Positions 32,006 to 41,998 of a DNA stretch of 64,000 nucleotides are shown one piece after another (within the stretch, counting starts at the first letter, position 1; each line of letters opens with the position of its first letter). The translations under genes were made by a program, and so were the position numbers. This stretch comes from Pantoea rwandensis (GTDB lineage Bacteria > Pseudomonadota > Gammaproteobacteria > Enterobacterales > Enterobacteriaceae). The notes beneath the pieces were generated by a model. The model ran no database searches. It saw nothing but the letters and a program-made list of their open reading frames with translations, and was not told the DNA's origin. The DNA is taken from NCBI RefSeq assembly GCF_000759475.1, contig NZ_CP009454.1, forward strand, positions 186,001 through 250,000, given 5' to 3'.

Positions 32006-32599
32006 ATGACTGAAATGATATCTGCGACCATATTGCTGCTGTTAATTATGGACCCGCTGGGCAACCTGCCGATTTTTATGTCGGTGCTCAAGCATCTCGA
32101 ACCCAAGCGCCGACGTGCGGTGCTGATACGTGAAATGCTGATCGCACTGATCATCATGCTGCTGTTCCTGTTTACCGGCGAACGTATTCTGGCGTTCCTC
32201 AATCTGCGCACCGAAACCGTCTCGATCTCTGGTGGTATCATCCTGTTCCTCATCGCCATTCGCATGATTTTCCCCTCTGGCGAAACCAGCACCAGCGGAT
32301 TACCGGCGGGTGAAGAGCCGTTTCTGGTGCCGCTGGCGATTCCGCTGGTCGCAGGTCCTTCGCTGTTAGCCACGCTGATGCTGCTGTCACATCAATATCC
32401 TAATCAGATGTCACATTTGGTTGGCGCATTGCTGATTGCCTGGGGCGTTACCGTGGTCATTCTGCTGATGTCAGGACTGTTTTTACGCCTGTTGGGTGAC
32501 AAAGGCGTTAACGCGCTGGAGCGGTTAATGGGATTGATTTTGATTATGCTGGCAACACAGATGTTTCTGGATGGGATTCGCGCTTATCTGAAACTGTAG
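32006..32599 (+). CDS. yhgN: MarC-family membrane protein YhgN
   Basis: Inner-membrane protein of the MarC family, 197 residues, six predicted helices. Its function is not established; a drug-resistance role was proposed for the family and later disputed. Conserved features are LLLLIMDPLGNLPIFMSVLK at the N-terminus and PLAIPLVAGPSLLATLML in the middle. It is divergent from asd, as in E. coli. Confidence 0.93.
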   Translation: MTEMISATILLLLIMDPLGNLPIFMSVLKHLEPKRRRAVLIREMLIALIIMLLFLFTGERILAFLNLRTETVSISGGIILFLIAIRMIFPSGETSTSGLPAGEEPFLVPLAIPLVAGPSLLATLMLLSHQYPNQMSHLVGALLIAWGVTVVILLMSGLFLRLLGDKGVNALERLMGLILIMLATQMFLDGIRAYLKL

Positions 32600-32609
32600 C
32601 GAATAGACA

Positions 32610-32633
32610 GCGGGCGGCTCATTGGTCGCCCGC
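32610..32633 (+). terminator. Hairpin between yhgN and panS
   Basis: Stem GCGGGCG (32610-32616) / CGCCCGC (32627-32633) in the short gap between convergent genes. The flanks are only modestly T-rich, so termination strength is uncertain. Confidence 0.6.
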
Positions 32634-32641
32634 TCGCATTA

Positions 32642-33565
32642 TTATTTCTGCTTCTTCTCTATCGGTTTGCCCGACCAGTAACCCGCCAGCAGTGAACCTG
32701 ACAGATTGTGCCACACCGAGAACAGCGCGCCCGGCAACGCGGCCAGCGGTGAGAAGTAAAGTTTGCCCAGTGTGGCTGCCAGACCTGAGTTCTGCATACC
32801 CACTTCCAGCGCCAGCGTGCGGCAGGTAGATTCGTCAAAGCCAAACAGCTTGCCGCCCCAGTAACCGCCCAGCAGGCCGATGGCGTTATGCAGGATCACC
32901 GCCGCAATCACTACCAGGCCGACAGAACCGATAAAGCCCTGAGAACCCGCTACCACTGCGCTGATAATCAGCAGAATACAGACCATGGAAAATGCCGGCA
33001 GATAAGGCTCAACACGGCGCACCACGCTGTTCATCGAGTGGTGGATGATCAGACCCAGACCAATCGGGATAACCACGATTTTAACGATGCTGAGCAGCAT
33101 GCCGATCACATCAACTTGAATGTGGGTATCGACATAGAAGCGCGTCAGTAGCGGCGTCGCGAAAACACCCACCAGCGCAGACACTGAAGAGATGGTCACG
33201 GACAGGGCCACATCGCCCTTTGCCAGATAGATCATCACGTTGGACGCGGTGCCGCTGGCCACGCTGCCTACCAAAATCATCCCAGCCGAGAGATCCGGCG
33301 GCATATGGAACAGTTTTGCCAGGCCCCAGGCGGCGAGTGGCATCACCAGATAGTGCAAAAAGGTGCCGGCGATAACCGGTGCCGGACGCGTCAGCACACG
33401 TTTGAAATCATCAATATTCAGAGTGACGCCCATGCCGAACATGATCAGCATCAGCAGATAAGTCACCCACGGCCCAATGCCGAGGAACGTCGAGGGTGAG
33501 TAATACGCCGCTACCGAGAGCAGCACGGCCCAGAGCGGGAACAGGCGGGTTAATTTGGCGAGCAT
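32642..33565 (-). CDS. panS: BASS-family transporter, probable ketopantoate/pantoate transporter PanS
   Basis: Inner-membrane transporter of the bile acid:sodium symporter superfamily, 307 residues, about nine or ten helices. The family signatures are [14 protein letters not shown] and [20 protein letters not shown], plus [14 protein letters not shown]. Closely similar enterobacterial proteins are assigned as PanS, which in Salmonella moves ketopantoate and pantoate. Substrate assignment here is by resemblance only. It is convergent with yhgN. Confidence 0.75.
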   Translation of the reverse strand: MLAKLTRLFPLWAVLLSVAAYYSPSTFLGIGPWVTYLLMLIMFGMGVTLNIDDFKRVLTRPAPVIAGTFLHYLVMPLAAWGLAKLFHMPPDLSAGMILVGSVASGTASNVMIYLAKGDVALSVTISSVSALVGVFATPLLTRFYVDTHIQVDVIGMLLSIVKIVVIPIGLGLIIHHSMNSVVRRVEPYLPAFSMVCILLIISAVVAGSQGFIGSVGLVVIAAVILHNAIGLLGGYWGGKLFGFDESTCRTLALEVGMQNSGLAATLGKLYFSPLAALPGALFSVWHNLSGSLLAGYWSGKPIEKKQK

Positions 33566-33799
33566 GGAGAGACTTCCTTAGATATTTTTTAATTTATTTC
33601 ATATGCCACAGATGAAGTGCCGCGCGGGGAACGACCACAGCGACGGACGCGGGATCATAACATTTCATTATCGTGACGTAAGGCGGGAAGTCGCTGGCAG
33701 GATAAAATGCGGATCGTCTGCGGCAAATCCGGGTAAACAGCGAAGATATCCGCTACATTTAGGGCAGTGAACGAGATATCACACGCCTGTTGCCTGTCG

Positions 33800-33830
33800 C
33801 AAAAATAAAAAAGCCGGACCAGGTCCGGCT
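33800..33830 (-). terminator. lysC terminator
   Basis: Stem AGCCGGA (33812-33818) / TCCGGCT (33824-33830). On the minus strand it is followed by TTTTTATTTTT, a strong intrinsic terminator 26 bases after the lysC stop. Confidence 0.9.
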
Positions 33831-33855
33831 TGATGGATTGCGCTAAAAAGTTGCC

Positions 33856-35211
33856 TTAAGAACCAAAAAGATTCTTATGCAGCGCGCGCACCACTTCTTC
33901 TGCGTCTGGCGTTGGTACCAGGAAGCACAGGTTATAGCTACTGGCTCCGTAACAGATCATGCGCAGGTTAAACGGCTCAAGGGCACCAAACACCTCTTTG
34001 CCGACGCCGCAGGCTTTCGACAGGTTATTGCCGATAATGGCCACCAGCGCCAGGTTCTCTTCCACTTCCACGCGGCACAGTGAAGAGAGCTCAGTCAGCA
34101 GTGCTTGCGTCAACAGGCTTTCACCGGTGGTCGAAGAACCGGTGGTGTCCAGCGTCAGCGCCACGCTCACTTCTGAAGTGGTGACCAGATCGACGGAGAT
34201 GTTATGGCGGGCCAGAATCGCAAACACTTCGGCCAGGAAGCCGTGCGCGTGCAGCATGTTCAGGCTATGCAGCGTCATTAGCGTCTGTTTACGACGCAGC
34301 GCCAGCGCACGGAACAGCGGCGGATTCTGGGTTTCATTGCACACGCGCGTGCCACCCGCAGCCGGATCTTTGCTTGAACCCACGAACACCGGAATGTCAC
34401 TGCGCACCGCAGGCAGTAAGGTCGCCGGATGCAACACTTTCGCCCCGAAAATCGCCATTTCAGCCGCTTCCTCGAAGGTGATCTCTTCGATGCGTTTCGC
34501 GGTGGGCACTACGCGTGGGTCGGTGGTGTAGATACCGGCCACGTCGGTCCAGACATCCACACGCGACGCCTGCAGGGCTTCCCCCAACAGTGCTGCGGTA
34601 TAGTCGCTGCCGCCACGTCCCAGCGTGGTGGTGCGCCCTTTGCCTTCGCTACCAATAAAGCCCTGAGTAATGACCAGCGCTTCTGCAACACGTGGAGCCA
34701 GTTGCGCGGTGGACAGCTCTTTCAGCGTGGCAACATCAGGCTCAGCACGACCGAAACGGTCGCTGGTGCGCATCACTTTACGCACGTCAAACCATTCGGC
34801 ATTGACCTGACGCTCACGCAGGACCTCCACAAACAGCAGGGTCGACATCAGCTCACCGTGGCTCACCAGCTCATCGGTCAGCGCATGTGATGTCGCCAGC
34901 GCAGTGGCTTCCGCCAGCATCAGGATATTTTCCAGCATGCGATCAATCTCCTGGCGAATCACTTCAGGGGATTGCAGGCGATCAATGATGGCGTATTGAA
35001 TATTGCGAATTTCGTCCAGCAGGTGCGCGCGCTGCTCCAGTTCCCGGCCTTCAGCCAGAGAAACCAGCAGATTAGTCACGCCAGCAGACGCAGAGAGCAC
35101 CACTAAACGGGTATTGGCATCGGAGAGCACAACATCCGCGCTGCGGTTCATGGCATCAAAATCGGCAACGCTGGTGCCGCCAAATTTCGCCACGATCAGA
35201 TTTTGAGACAT
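33856..35211 (-). CDS. lysC: Lysine-sensitive aspartokinase III LysC
   Basis: Phosphorylates aspartate, the first step of the aspartate-family pathway, and is feedback-inhibited by lysine. It has 451 residues, close to E. coli (449). The kinase domain begins IVAKFGGTSVADFDAMNRSA and has TTLGRGGSDYTAALLGEAL. Two C-terminal ACT regions hold the lysine site (FLAEVFAILARHNISVDLVT). No homoserine dehydrogenase domain is fused. It sits behind a lysine riboswitch, so it is controlled both by product inhibition and by transcript sensing. Confidence 0.98.
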   Translation of the reverse strand: MSQNLIVAKFGGTSVADFDAMNRSADVVLSDANTRLVVLSASAGVTNLLVSLAEGRELEQRAHLLDEIRNIQYAIIDRLQSPEVIRQEIDRMLENILMLAEATALATSHALTDELVSHGELMSTLLFVEVLRERQVNAEWFDVRKVMRTSDRFGRAEPDVATLKELSTAQLAPRVAEALVITQGFIGSEGKGRTTTLGRGGSDYTAALLGEALQASRVDVWTDVAGIYTTDPRVVPTAKRIEEITFEEAAEMAIFGAKVLHPATLLPAVRSDIPVFVGSSKDPAAGGTRVCNETQNPPLFRALALRRKQTLMTLHSLNMLHAHGFLAEVFAILARHNISVDLVTTSEVSVALTLDTTGSSTTGESLLTQALLTELSSLCRVEVEENLALVAIIGNNLSKACGVGKEVFGALEPFNLRMICYGASSYNLCFLVPTPDAEEVVRALHKNLFGS

Positions 35212-35321
35212 GTAACGAACCTCGTGTCAGATTAGCTTTCTCCCGTTGTTAAACGGAAGCGGTGATTTCAGCCTTGGCACAAGAGAAGAGCAGAATTGGA
35301 CAGACAAGATCAGGAGATGAG

Positions 35322-35533
35322 TCACCAAAAGCACTTCACCTTGCGAAACGTCCGACTGCGGACGCTTCTGGTGACAACCCAGAGGATTCAGCCCCTGCAG
35401 CCGACAGGACAACACTCCGCGTGTTGTTCCATCTCGGCGTCGCACCCCATGATGTGTTGTCGTTGGATACGGATCCTCAAACACACTGCCTGGGCGACGC
35501 GCCTCTTCTGGCTTGCACCCAAAGGTGCAAGTC
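35322..35533 (-). promoter_or_regulatory. Lysine riboswitch (L box) in the lysC leader
   Basis: On the minus strand the leader contains, in order, a hairpin CTTGCACC/GGTGCAAG, then GCCAGAAGAGGCGCG, GGTGCGACGCCGAGATGG, GCTGCAGGGGCTGAATCC, CCAGAAGCGTCCGCAGTCGG and GTGCTTTTGGTG. These are the conserved blocks of the lysine aptamer as in E. coli lysC. CCAGAAG and CTTTTGG can pair as the closing P1 helix. The aptamer ends about 110 bases before the lysC ATG, leaving room for an expression platform that blocks translation or transcription when lysine is high. Confidence 0.93.
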
Positions 35534-35909
35534 GCGGGCACAAAATACTGATTAATTCTTCCGCTGTCCAGCCTTGCAACACGTTGAAAATTCTTTTTTA
35601 GCATTACGCCAGCGCATCGCAGAACAAACGCTGGTGCTCGCACCCGCCTAAAGTAGTCAACGGCGCGCAAAAACGCGGCTTTTTGCTGATGCGGCACAGG
35701 GAATTTGTTTGCCAGAACATCGACAATCGCCGCCGGATTAACCTGAAACCTTGCGGCCACGGTCACAAATTTTTTCCCTTCGTTTGCAACTGTGGTCATA
35801 CTGAAACCCGTTCGCGGTAGCGTATCAGCCACAAGAAATGCTTAGCACGCTGGGCCAGCAGGACGCGCCCGGCTGGAATGACGGTTCTTATTTCAACAAG
35901 AGTGTTGCC
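35534..35909. other. Interval between the lysC riboswitch and pgi
   Basis: A 376-base stretch holding the divergent lysC and pgi promoters, which I could not place exactly. A minus-strand frame from the ATG at 35799 (MTTVANEGKKFVTVAARFQV) reads plausibly for about 90 codons and then runs through the riboswitch. That argues against a functional gene. No terminator or RNA gene was recognised. Confidence 0.5.
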
Positions 35910-37556
35910 ATGAAAAATATCAATCCGAAACAAACCGCAGCCTGGAAAGCGCTGCAGCAGCATTTTGACCAGATGAAATCGGTGCAGATCGCCGACCTGT
36001 TTAAAGATGATGCCGATCGTTTTGCGAAATTCTCTGCCACTTTCGACGATCAGATGCTGGTGGATTTCTCAAAAAACCGCATCACCCAGGAAACCCTCGA
36101 TAAGTTACAGGCGCTGGCAAAAGAGACCGATCTGGCGGGCGCCATCAAATCCATGTTCTCTGGTGAGAAGATCAACCGCACCGAAGAGCGTGCCGTGCTG
36201 CACGTTGCTTTGCGTAATCGCAGCAACACGCCAATCATTGTTGATGGCAAAGATGTGATGCCAGAAGTGAACGCGGTGCTGGCGAAGATGAAAGGCTTCT
36301 CTGAGCGCATCATCAGCGGCGAGTGGAAAGGTTATACCGGCAAAGCGATCACCGACGTGGTGAACATCGGTATCGGCGGTTCGGATCTCGGTCCATTCAT
36401 GGTGACGGAGGCGCTGCGCCCGTATAAAAATCACCTGAACATGCACTTTGTTTCAAACGTGGATGGCACGCACATTGCCGAAACGCTGAAAGATCTCAGC
36501 CCGGAAACTACCCTGTTCCTCGTGGCGTCTAAAACCTTCACCACGCAGGAGACCATGACCAACGCCCACAGCGCGCGCGACTGGTTCCTGAAAACCGCGG
36601 GCGATCAGCAGCATGTCGCCAAACACTTTGCTGCGCTGTCGACCAACGGTAAAGCGGTGGGCGAGTTCGGTATCGATACCGACAACATGTTTGAGTTCTG
36701 GGACTGGGTCGGCGGTCGCTATTCACTGTGGTCAGCGATTGGCTTGTCGATCATCCTGTCAGTGGGCTTCGAGAACTTCGAACAGCTGCTGAGCGGCGCG
36801 CATGCTATGGACAACCACTTTGCCAACACACCAGCCGAACAGAACCTGCCAGTGCTGCTGGCACTGATTGGTATCTGGTACAACAACTTCTTTGGTGCCG
36901 AAACCGAAGCCATCTTGCCTTACGACCAGTACATGCACCGCTTCGCGGCGTACTTCCAGCAGGGCAACATGGAGTCCAACGGTAAGTACGTGGATCGCGA
37001 AGGCAATCCGGTGGATTACCAGACCGGCCCAATTATTTGGGGCGAGCCAGGCACCAACGGCCAGCATGCGTTTTATCAGCTGATTCATCAGGGCACCAAA
37101 CTGATCCCTTGCGACTTTATCGCCCCGGCGCAGACCCACAACGCACTGACCGATCACCATCCGAAACTGCTGTCGAACTTCTTCGCGCAGACCGAAGCAC
37201 TGGCGTTTGGTAAATCTCGTGATGTGGTTGAGAAAGAGTTTACCGATGCCGGTAAATCCGTTGAGTCTGTTGCTCACATCGTGCCGTTCAAGGTGTTCGA
37301 AGGTAACCGCCCAACCAACTCCATCCTGCTGCGTGAAATCACCCCGTTCAGCCTGGGTGCACTGATTGCGCTGTACGAACACAAGATCTTCACTCAGGGC
37401 GCGATTCTTAACATCTTCACCTTTGACCAATGGGGTGTTGAATTGGGCAAACAGCTGGCAAACCGTATTCTGCCAGAGCTGGAAAATGCAGCGCAGATTA
37501 ACAGCCATGACAGTTCCACTAATGGCTTAATTAACCGCTACAAATCCTGGCGTTAA
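35910..37556 (+). CDS. pgi: Glucose-6-phosphate isomerase Pgi
   Basis: Interconverts glucose-6-phosphate and fructose-6-phosphate in the cytoplasm. It has 548 residues from the ATG at 35910 ([15 protein letters not shown]), one fewer than E. coli. An upstream ATG at 35838 would add 24 non-conserved residues. Signatures are [38 protein letters not shown] and [20 protein letters not shown]. It is divergent from lysC, as in E. coli. Confidence 0.98.
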   Translation: MKNINPKQTAAWKALQQHFDQMKSVQIADLFKDDADRFAKFSATFDDQMLVDFSKNRITQETLDKLQALAKETDLAGAIKSMFSGEKINRTEERAVLHVALRNRSNTPIIVDGKDVMPEVNAVLAKMKGFSERIISGEWKGYTGKAITDVVNIGIGGSDLGPFMVTEALRPYKNHLNMHFVSNVDGTHIAETLKDLSPETTLFLVASKTFTTQETMTNAHSARDWFLKTAGDQQHVAKHFAALSTNGKAVGEFGIDTDNMFEFWDWVGGRYSLWSAIGLSIILSVGFENFEQLLSGAHAMDNHFANTPAEQNLPVLLALIGIWYNNFFGAETEAILPYDQYMHRFAAYFQQGNMESNGKYVDREGNPVDYQTGPIIWGEPGTNGQHAFYQLIHQGTKLIPCDFIAPAQTHNALTDHHPKLLSNFFAQTEALAFGKSRDVVEKEFTDAGKSVESVAHIVPFKVFEGNRPTNSILLREITPFSLGALIALYEHKIFTQGAILNIFTFDQWGVELGKQLANRILPELENAAQINSHDSSTNGLINRYKSWR

Positions 37557-37573
37557 TTTTCCTGCCGATACGA

Positions 37574-37603
37574 ATAAGGCGGCTTCATTGCCGCCTTATT
37601 TTT
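37574..37603 (+). terminator. pgi terminator
   Basis: A ten-base perfect stem ATAAGGCGGC (37574-37583) / GCCGCCTTAT (37590-37599) with a TTCATT loop and a following TTTTT. Confidence 0.92.
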
Positions 37604-38080
37604 GTCAAACATGCGGTTATCCTCCTAAATTTGATACTGAGTGGCCCCATCGCGGTTAGATAATTCTTAAAATGGTCTAAGGAAAATCGGAAGTTGCCGT
37701 TCAACAACGACAGTTCATTGATCAAAAAATGGATCTAAATAAGCCGCTTATAATATGTATCTGATTGATTAAACAGTTATTAAAATTAAACCCTGTTCAG
37801 GAAATTCTGATTATTCCTATTCCGTACCATTTTTTTAATGAAAAAGTGAAAAATCCTGCCGCATCAATCTCAGCCACTCAAATATTCCACCCTCGTAAAA
37901 ATCTTCATTAAAAAAAAGCAGCTATCGCCAATTCGCCGTATTTATCACCAGAATAACCTCTGATTTTCACCCTCTTTTACTGGCGATGAACTCTGGTAAT
38001 TTGTTGCCCTATACTGAACGCGCCCGAAATTAGGGTACATCCTTCATTCATTTGTTTCTAAAAATGCAGGAAACGTTGTT
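37604..38080. other. AT-rich yjbE upstream region with possible RcsB sites
   Basis: A long, strikingly AT-rich stretch with no open frame of note, upstream of the yjb operon. TTAGATAATTCTTA (37656-37669) matches the RcsAB box consensus TAAGAATATTCCTA at 10 of 14 positions. A weaker match ending ATTCCTA lies near 37820. In E. coli the yjb operon is activated by RcsB, so Rcs control is a reasonable inference. The base composition would also suit H-NS binding. Confidence 0.45.
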
Positions 38081-38329
38081 ATGAAAAAACTGATGGTTGC
38101 CGGCGCAGCCTTACTTTACGTTGCCGTTTCTTCCGCTGCGATTGCCGCACCGGAAGAAGCTGGTGCTGCAGCAGGTGCGCAGGCGGGAGCAATCTCGACC
38201 GGTGCCACTACCGCTGTAGGTATCGGCGCACTGGGCGCGTTAGTCGGTCTCGGCATCGCTGCTGCTGGCGGTGGCGACGGCGCAAATACCGGCACAACAA
38301 CGACCACCACAACGAGCACCACGCGTTGA
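38081..38329 (+). CDS. yjbE: YjbE, small exported protein of the exopolysaccharide operon
   Basis: An 82-residue secreted protein of unknown biochemical role, first gene of yjbEFGH, an operon linked to extracellular polysaccharide production. A signal peptide ends ...SSAAIA before APEEAG. The mature part is Ala/Gly-rich (GIGALGALVGLGIAAAGGG) and ends in the threonine-rich tail TTTTTTTSTTR, also seen in E. coli YjbE. AGGAA precedes the ATG. A strong hairpin follows. Confidence 0.9.
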   Translation: MKKLMVAGAALLYVAVSSAAIAAPEEAGAAAGAQAGAISTGATTAVGIGALGALVGLGIAAAGGGDGANTGTTTTTTTSTTR

Positions 38330-38347
38330 TGTAGCACCTTTAAACAT

Positions 38348-38374
38348 AACCACACAGCCGTGTGGTTATTTTTT
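38348..38374 (+). terminator. Terminator/attenuator between yjbE and yjbF
   Basis: Perfect eight-base stem AACCACAC (38348-38355) / GTGTGGTT (38360-38367) with an AGCC loop, then ATTTTTT. It lies inside the operon, so it probably lets most transcripts stop after yjbE and a fraction continue into yjbFGH. Confidence 0.85.
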
Positions 38375-38407
38375 GCCTGGTTTTATTTTTTGACAGGGAT
38401 ATACACA

Positions 38408-39055
38408 GTGCACCGACTCTCCTTGCTGCTTTTCTGCCTGCTGCTGCAGGCCTGCACACAAACGCAAAAAGGCCTGGAACAAACCGTGATGCTGGCCGTG
38501 AACGGTCCGGATGATGTCACCGTCACCGATGAGCAGGTCGCCAGTCTCCCTTACGCCAGCCTGTATGCGCGAATCAATGAAGGACCACGCATTTTTGTGG
38601 TGCTCGGTTACGACGAAAACGGCCAACAGAAATGGATCACTCAGGATAAGGCGATGCTGGTGATGCAGCATGGCAGGCTGGTCAAAACGCTGGGGCTGAC
38701 CAGCAATCTTGATGAGGTCAGCAATCTGGCGCAGGATCCGCTCGCCGATGCGCTGCATCTGCAAAACAATGCCAGCTGGACCCGCGTGGTGCAGTGGCGT
38801 GAGAAAGAGAAAGTGCGCGCTGCCACCGCCATTTCCACCTTTCAGCGCGGCGATGACACCGTGCTGAACATCGCTGGTGAGCGCGTGCCCTGCCGTGTCT
38901 GGATCGAGACCGTGCGAATGGATGATGTCGGCGCAGAATGGCAAAACACCTTCTGGATCGATAACCGTGATGGCAGCGTTTTGCAGGCAAATCAAATGCT
39001 CGCCGCAGATGCCTTCCCTGTTGAAACCACTATTCTGAAGCCGGCGAAATCATGA
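38408..39055 (+). CDS. yjbF: YjbF, exopolysaccharide-operon lipoprotein (GfcB-like)
   Basis: Predicted lipoprotein, 215 residues from GTG at 38408, preceded by AGGGAT. An in-frame ATG at 38360 lies in the terminator stem and would destroy the signal peptide, so it is rejected. The lipobox LLLQAC puts the lipid-bearing Cys at residue 16. The conserved core is GQQKWITQDKAMLVMQHGRL and the tail FWIDNRDGSV. It resembles GfcB of the group 4 capsule system. Its stop overlaps yjbG (ATGA). Confidence 0.88.
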   Translation: MHRLSLLLFCLLLQACTQTQKGLEQTVMLAVNGPDDVTVTDEQVASLPYASLYARINEGPRIFVVLGYDENGQQKWITQDKAMLVMQHGRLVKTLGLTSNLDEVSNLAQDPLADALHLQNNASWTRVVQWREKEKVRAATAISTFQRGDDTVLNIAGERVPCRVWIETVRMDDVGAEWQNTFWIDNRDGSVLQANQMLAADAFPVETTILKPAKS

Positions 39056-39789
39056 AAATAATCTCCCCTCTGTTAACGGCCATCGCGCTGCTGACGGCCG
39101 GTTATGCGCTGGCAGATAGTCAGGTCACGGTGCATGACCTGCACAGCCAAAACAGCCTGCAGATCGATCATGCACAGAATCTGGCGCAGCTGGTCACCAA
39201 CCCGGCAATACACACCTGGTGGCCCGGCACGGTGATCGCTGAACGTGGCGCTACGGCGGTGGCACAGCAACAACAGAAACAGCTGCTGGCTGATTTACGC
39301 ACCTGGCAGGCTGACAGCGGCGATACGCTGGCAGCGACCATTGGCGCGGTGATCCACCAGCTCAGCGCGATACAGGTCACCGGGCGCCAGTTCACTGCGC
39401 TCGATCCTGATTGGGTGCGCCTGCGTCCAGAAGCCAATCGCACGCTGCAGGGCAGCTACGACCTCTACACGCTGCCGCAACCGAATCAGGTGCTGATACT
39501 CGGCGCGCTGGAACATCCCGGCAAAGCAAGCTGGCAACCCGGTCGTACCGTGCGTGATTACCTTGATACGCACGATCGCCTGTCAGGAGCCGAGCGCAGT
39601 TTCGCAACGGTGATCTCGCCTTCCGGTCAGATGCAGCAGGTGCCGGTCGCCTACTGGAATCAACGTCACGTGGAAGTGGCACCCGGCAGCATCATCTGGC
39701 TGGGCTTTACCTCGTGGAGCCTGCCCTGGGGCAAAGCTGATTTGAATGCGCGCATGCTTTCTGTTCTGACACACCGGATTCCAGACTGA
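39052..39789 (+). CDS. yjbG: YjbG, periplasmic exopolysaccharide-operon protein (GfcC-like)
   Basis: Periplasmic protein, 245 residues, with a signal peptide ([11 protein letters not shown]) cut before DSQVTVHD. The conserved region includes [20 protein letters not shown] and [11 protein letters not shown]. It is related to GfcC, a beta-grasp fold protein of capsule assembly. It overlaps yjbF by four bases and yjbH by one (TGATG), so the three are translationally coupled. Confidence 0.9.
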   Translation: MKIISPLLTAIALLTAGYALADSQVTVHDLHSQNSLQIDHAQNLAQLVTNPAIHTWWPGTVIAERGATAVAQQQQKQLLADLRTWQADSGDTLAATIGAVIHQLSAIQVTGRQFTALDPDWVRLRPEANRTLQGSYDLYTLPQPNQVLILGALEHPGKASWQPGRTVRDYLDTHDRLSGAERSFATVISPSGQMQQVPVAYWNQRHVEVAPGSIIWLGFTSWSLPWGKADLNARMLSVLTHRIPD

Positions 39790-41879
39790 TGAAAAAACAA
39801 TTACTTCTCAGCCTGTTGGCTGCTTCTGTCTCTGCGGCATGCCAGGTGCACGCGGAAACCTGGCCGGAACCCATCGGGCCATCACAATCGGATTTCGGCG
39901 GCGTGGGTTTGATGCAGACCCCCACGGCACGTATGGCGAAAGAGGGCGAATTCAGCCTGAACTTCCGCGATAACGATCAATATCGCTACTACTCTGCTTC
40001 GCTGCAGCTGTTCCCATGGCTGGAAACCACCGTGCGTTACACTGACGTGCGCACGCGTCGCTATAGCGCAGTTGAAGGCTTCAGTGGCGATCAAAGTTAT
40101 AAAGACAAAGCCTTCGATGTGAAACTGCGTCTGTGGCAGGAGAGCTACTGGCTGCCTGAAGTGGCAGTCGGATCGCGTGATTTGGGCGGTACCGGCCTGT
40201 TTGACAGTGAATATCTGGTGGCAACCAAAGCCTGGGGACCGTTTGATTTCACCATGGGCATCGGCTGGGGCTATCTCGGTAACAGCGGCAGCATCAAAAA
40301 CCCGTTCTGCTCCTATAGCGACAGCTTCTGTAGCCGCACCGGCGGTGGCTCAGCGGGTTCTATCAATGGTTCCCAGATGTTCCACGGCCCGGCAGCGTTG
40401 TTTGGCGGCGTGGAGTATCAAACCCCCTGGCAGCCGCTACGCCTGAAGCTGGAATATGAAGGTAATGACTATCAGGATGACTTTGCCGGACGTCTGGAAC
40501 AGCGCAGCAAGGTCAACGTTGGAGCGATTTATCGCCTGACGGATTGGGCCGATATCAACGCCAGCTATGAGCGTGGCAACACCTTTATGTTTGGCGTGAC
40601 CGTGCGCACTAACTTCAACGATCTGCGCCAGTCGCACATTGATAGTGCCAAACCGGCTTACCATCCGCAGCCGCAGGGCGATCTGTTGCAACCGACGGTG
40701 GTAGCCAACCAGCTGACCGATCTGAAGTACAACGCCGGATTAAGCGGTCCGCGCATCCAGACCAAAGGCAGTACGCTGTATGTCTCTGGCGAACAGACGA
40801 AATATCGCGATACGCGCGAAGGCGTCGATCGTGCCAATCGCATCATCATGAACAACCTGCCGGCCGGCATTGATACCATAGATGTCACCGAGTCGCGTCT
40901 CAATATGCCGCAGGTGACCACTCGCACCGACGTTGCCAGCCTGCATAACGAACTCAGCGGTTACCCGCTGGGTCATGAGCAGCCGCTGCAGCAGACGCGT
41001 GAGAATCCGGTCGATCCAGGCGAGACTGAACAAGGCTTCTTTATCCGCAAAGATCGCCTTCACTACAATCTGGCACCGGTGCTCAATCAGTCGGTTGGTG
41101 GGCCTGAAAGCTTCTACATGTACCAACTGGGCGTGATGGGCAGCGTTGATTACGCACTGACTGATCACCTGCTGGTTAGCGGCAGCCTGTTTGGTAACCT
41201 CGCCAATAACTACGACAAATTTAACTACAATGGCGCGCCGGCTGACTCCACCCTGCCGCGCGTGCGAACCCATATTCGCGACTACGTCGAGAACAATGTT
41301 TACGTTAATGACCTGCAAGCCAACTACATGGGGTATCTCGGCAATGGCTTCTATGGCCAGGTGTACGGCGGTTATCTCGAAACCATGTACGGCGGCGTGG
41401 GTGGTGAAGTGTTGTATCGTCCGATAGACAGCAACTGGGCTTTTGGTGTTGATGCCAACTACGTGAAACAACGTGACTGGGACAACATGATGCAGTTCAC
41501 CGACTACAAAGCCCCAACCGGACACTTCACCGCGTACTGGCGCCCATGGTTCATGCAGGATGTGCTGGTGAAAGCCAGCGTCGGTGAATATCTGGCGAAA
41601 GATAAAGGTGTGACGGTTGATGTGTCGAAGCGCTTCGACAGCGGTGTGATGGTCGGCTTCTACGCCACCAAAACCAACGTGTCCGCCGAGGCCTATGGCG
41701 AAGGCGACTTCACCAAAGGCTTCTATATCTCGATTCCAATGGATCTGTTTACCGTGACGCCAACTCGTGGGCGTGCGCAGGTGAATTGGGTGCCGCTAAC
41801 GCGTGATGGCGGACAGATGCTGGGGCGTAAATATCAGCTGTATGACATGACCTCAGATCGTGATGCGCGGTTTAATTAA
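39789..41879 (+). CDS. yjbH: YjbH, outer-membrane beta-barrel of the exopolysaccharide operon
   Basis: Large porin-like outer-membrane protein, 696 residues (E. coli about 698), related to GfcD. The signal region contains VSAAC, which could be a lipobox. The domain typical of the family is [20 protein letters not shown]. Alternating aromatic strands continue to the end, which reads [19 protein letters not shown]. It is presumed to take part in polysaccharide secretion or modification together with YjbEFG. Confidence 0.93.
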   Translation: MKKQLLLSLLAASVSAACQVHAETWPEPIGPSQSDFGGVGLMQTPTARMAKEGEFSLNFRDNDQYRYYSASLQLFPWLETTVRYTDVRTRRYSAVEGFSGDQSYKDKAFDVKLRLWQESYWLPEVAVGSRDLGGTGLFDSEYLVATKAWGPFDFTMGIGWGYLGNSGSIKNPFCSYSDSFCSRTGGGSAGSINGSQMFHGPAALFGGVEYQTPWQPLRLKLEYEGNDYQDDFAGRLEQRSKVNVGAIYRLTDWADINASYERGNTFMFGVTVRTNFNDLRQSHIDSAKPAYHPQPQGDLLQPTVVANQLTDLKYNAGLSGPRIQTKGSTLYVSGEQTKYRDTREGVDRANRIIMNNLPAGIDTIDVTESRLNMPQVTTRTDVASLHNELSGYPLGHEQPLQQTRENPVDPGETEQGFFIRKDRLHYNLAPVLNQSVGGPESFYMYQLGVMGSVDYALTDHLLVSGSLFGNLANNYDKFNYNGAPADSTLPRVRTHIRDYVENNVYVNDLQANYMGYLGNGFYGQVYGGYLETMYGGVGGEVLYRPIDSNWAFGVDANYVKQRDWDNMMQFTDYKAPTGHFTAYWRPWFMQDVLVKASVGEYLAKDKGVTVDVSKRFDSGVMVGFYATKTNVSAEAYGEGDFTKGFYISIPMDLFTVTPTRGRAQVNWVPLTRDGGQMLGRKYQLYDMTSDRDARFN

Positions 41880-41908
41880 CGACAAGTGTGGTAGGTTGAA
41901 AAGGCGTT

Positions 41909-41968
41909 GACCTCCAGGTGCTCACCTGGAGGTCTCGGGGCCTTGCCTGATTGGGCCCCGACTGCATG
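41909..41968. terminator. Paired hairpins between convergent yjbH and metH
   Basis: A very strong stem GACCTCCAGGT / ACCTGGAGGTC (41909-41934) is followed at once by CGGGGCC / GGCCCCG around 41936-41960. Neither has a real U tract. They may terminate weakly in both directions or mark a rearrangement junction. Confidence 0.6.
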
Positions 41969-41998
41969 CTCTGCGTGTCCTTTTACGCCATCAGCCCA

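Noticed and set aside
35227..35832. 201-codon frame across the lysC leader
   Set aside because: It passes straight through the lysine riboswitch; only its first part is even plausible.
36759..37508. 249-codon minus-strand frame inside pgi
   Set aside because: It is antisense to a fully conserved Pgi and has no recognisable content.
38360..38407. ATG start 48 bases upstream for yjbF
   Set aside because: It lies in the terminator stem and would spoil the lipoprotein signal peptide; GTG at 38408 fits the family.
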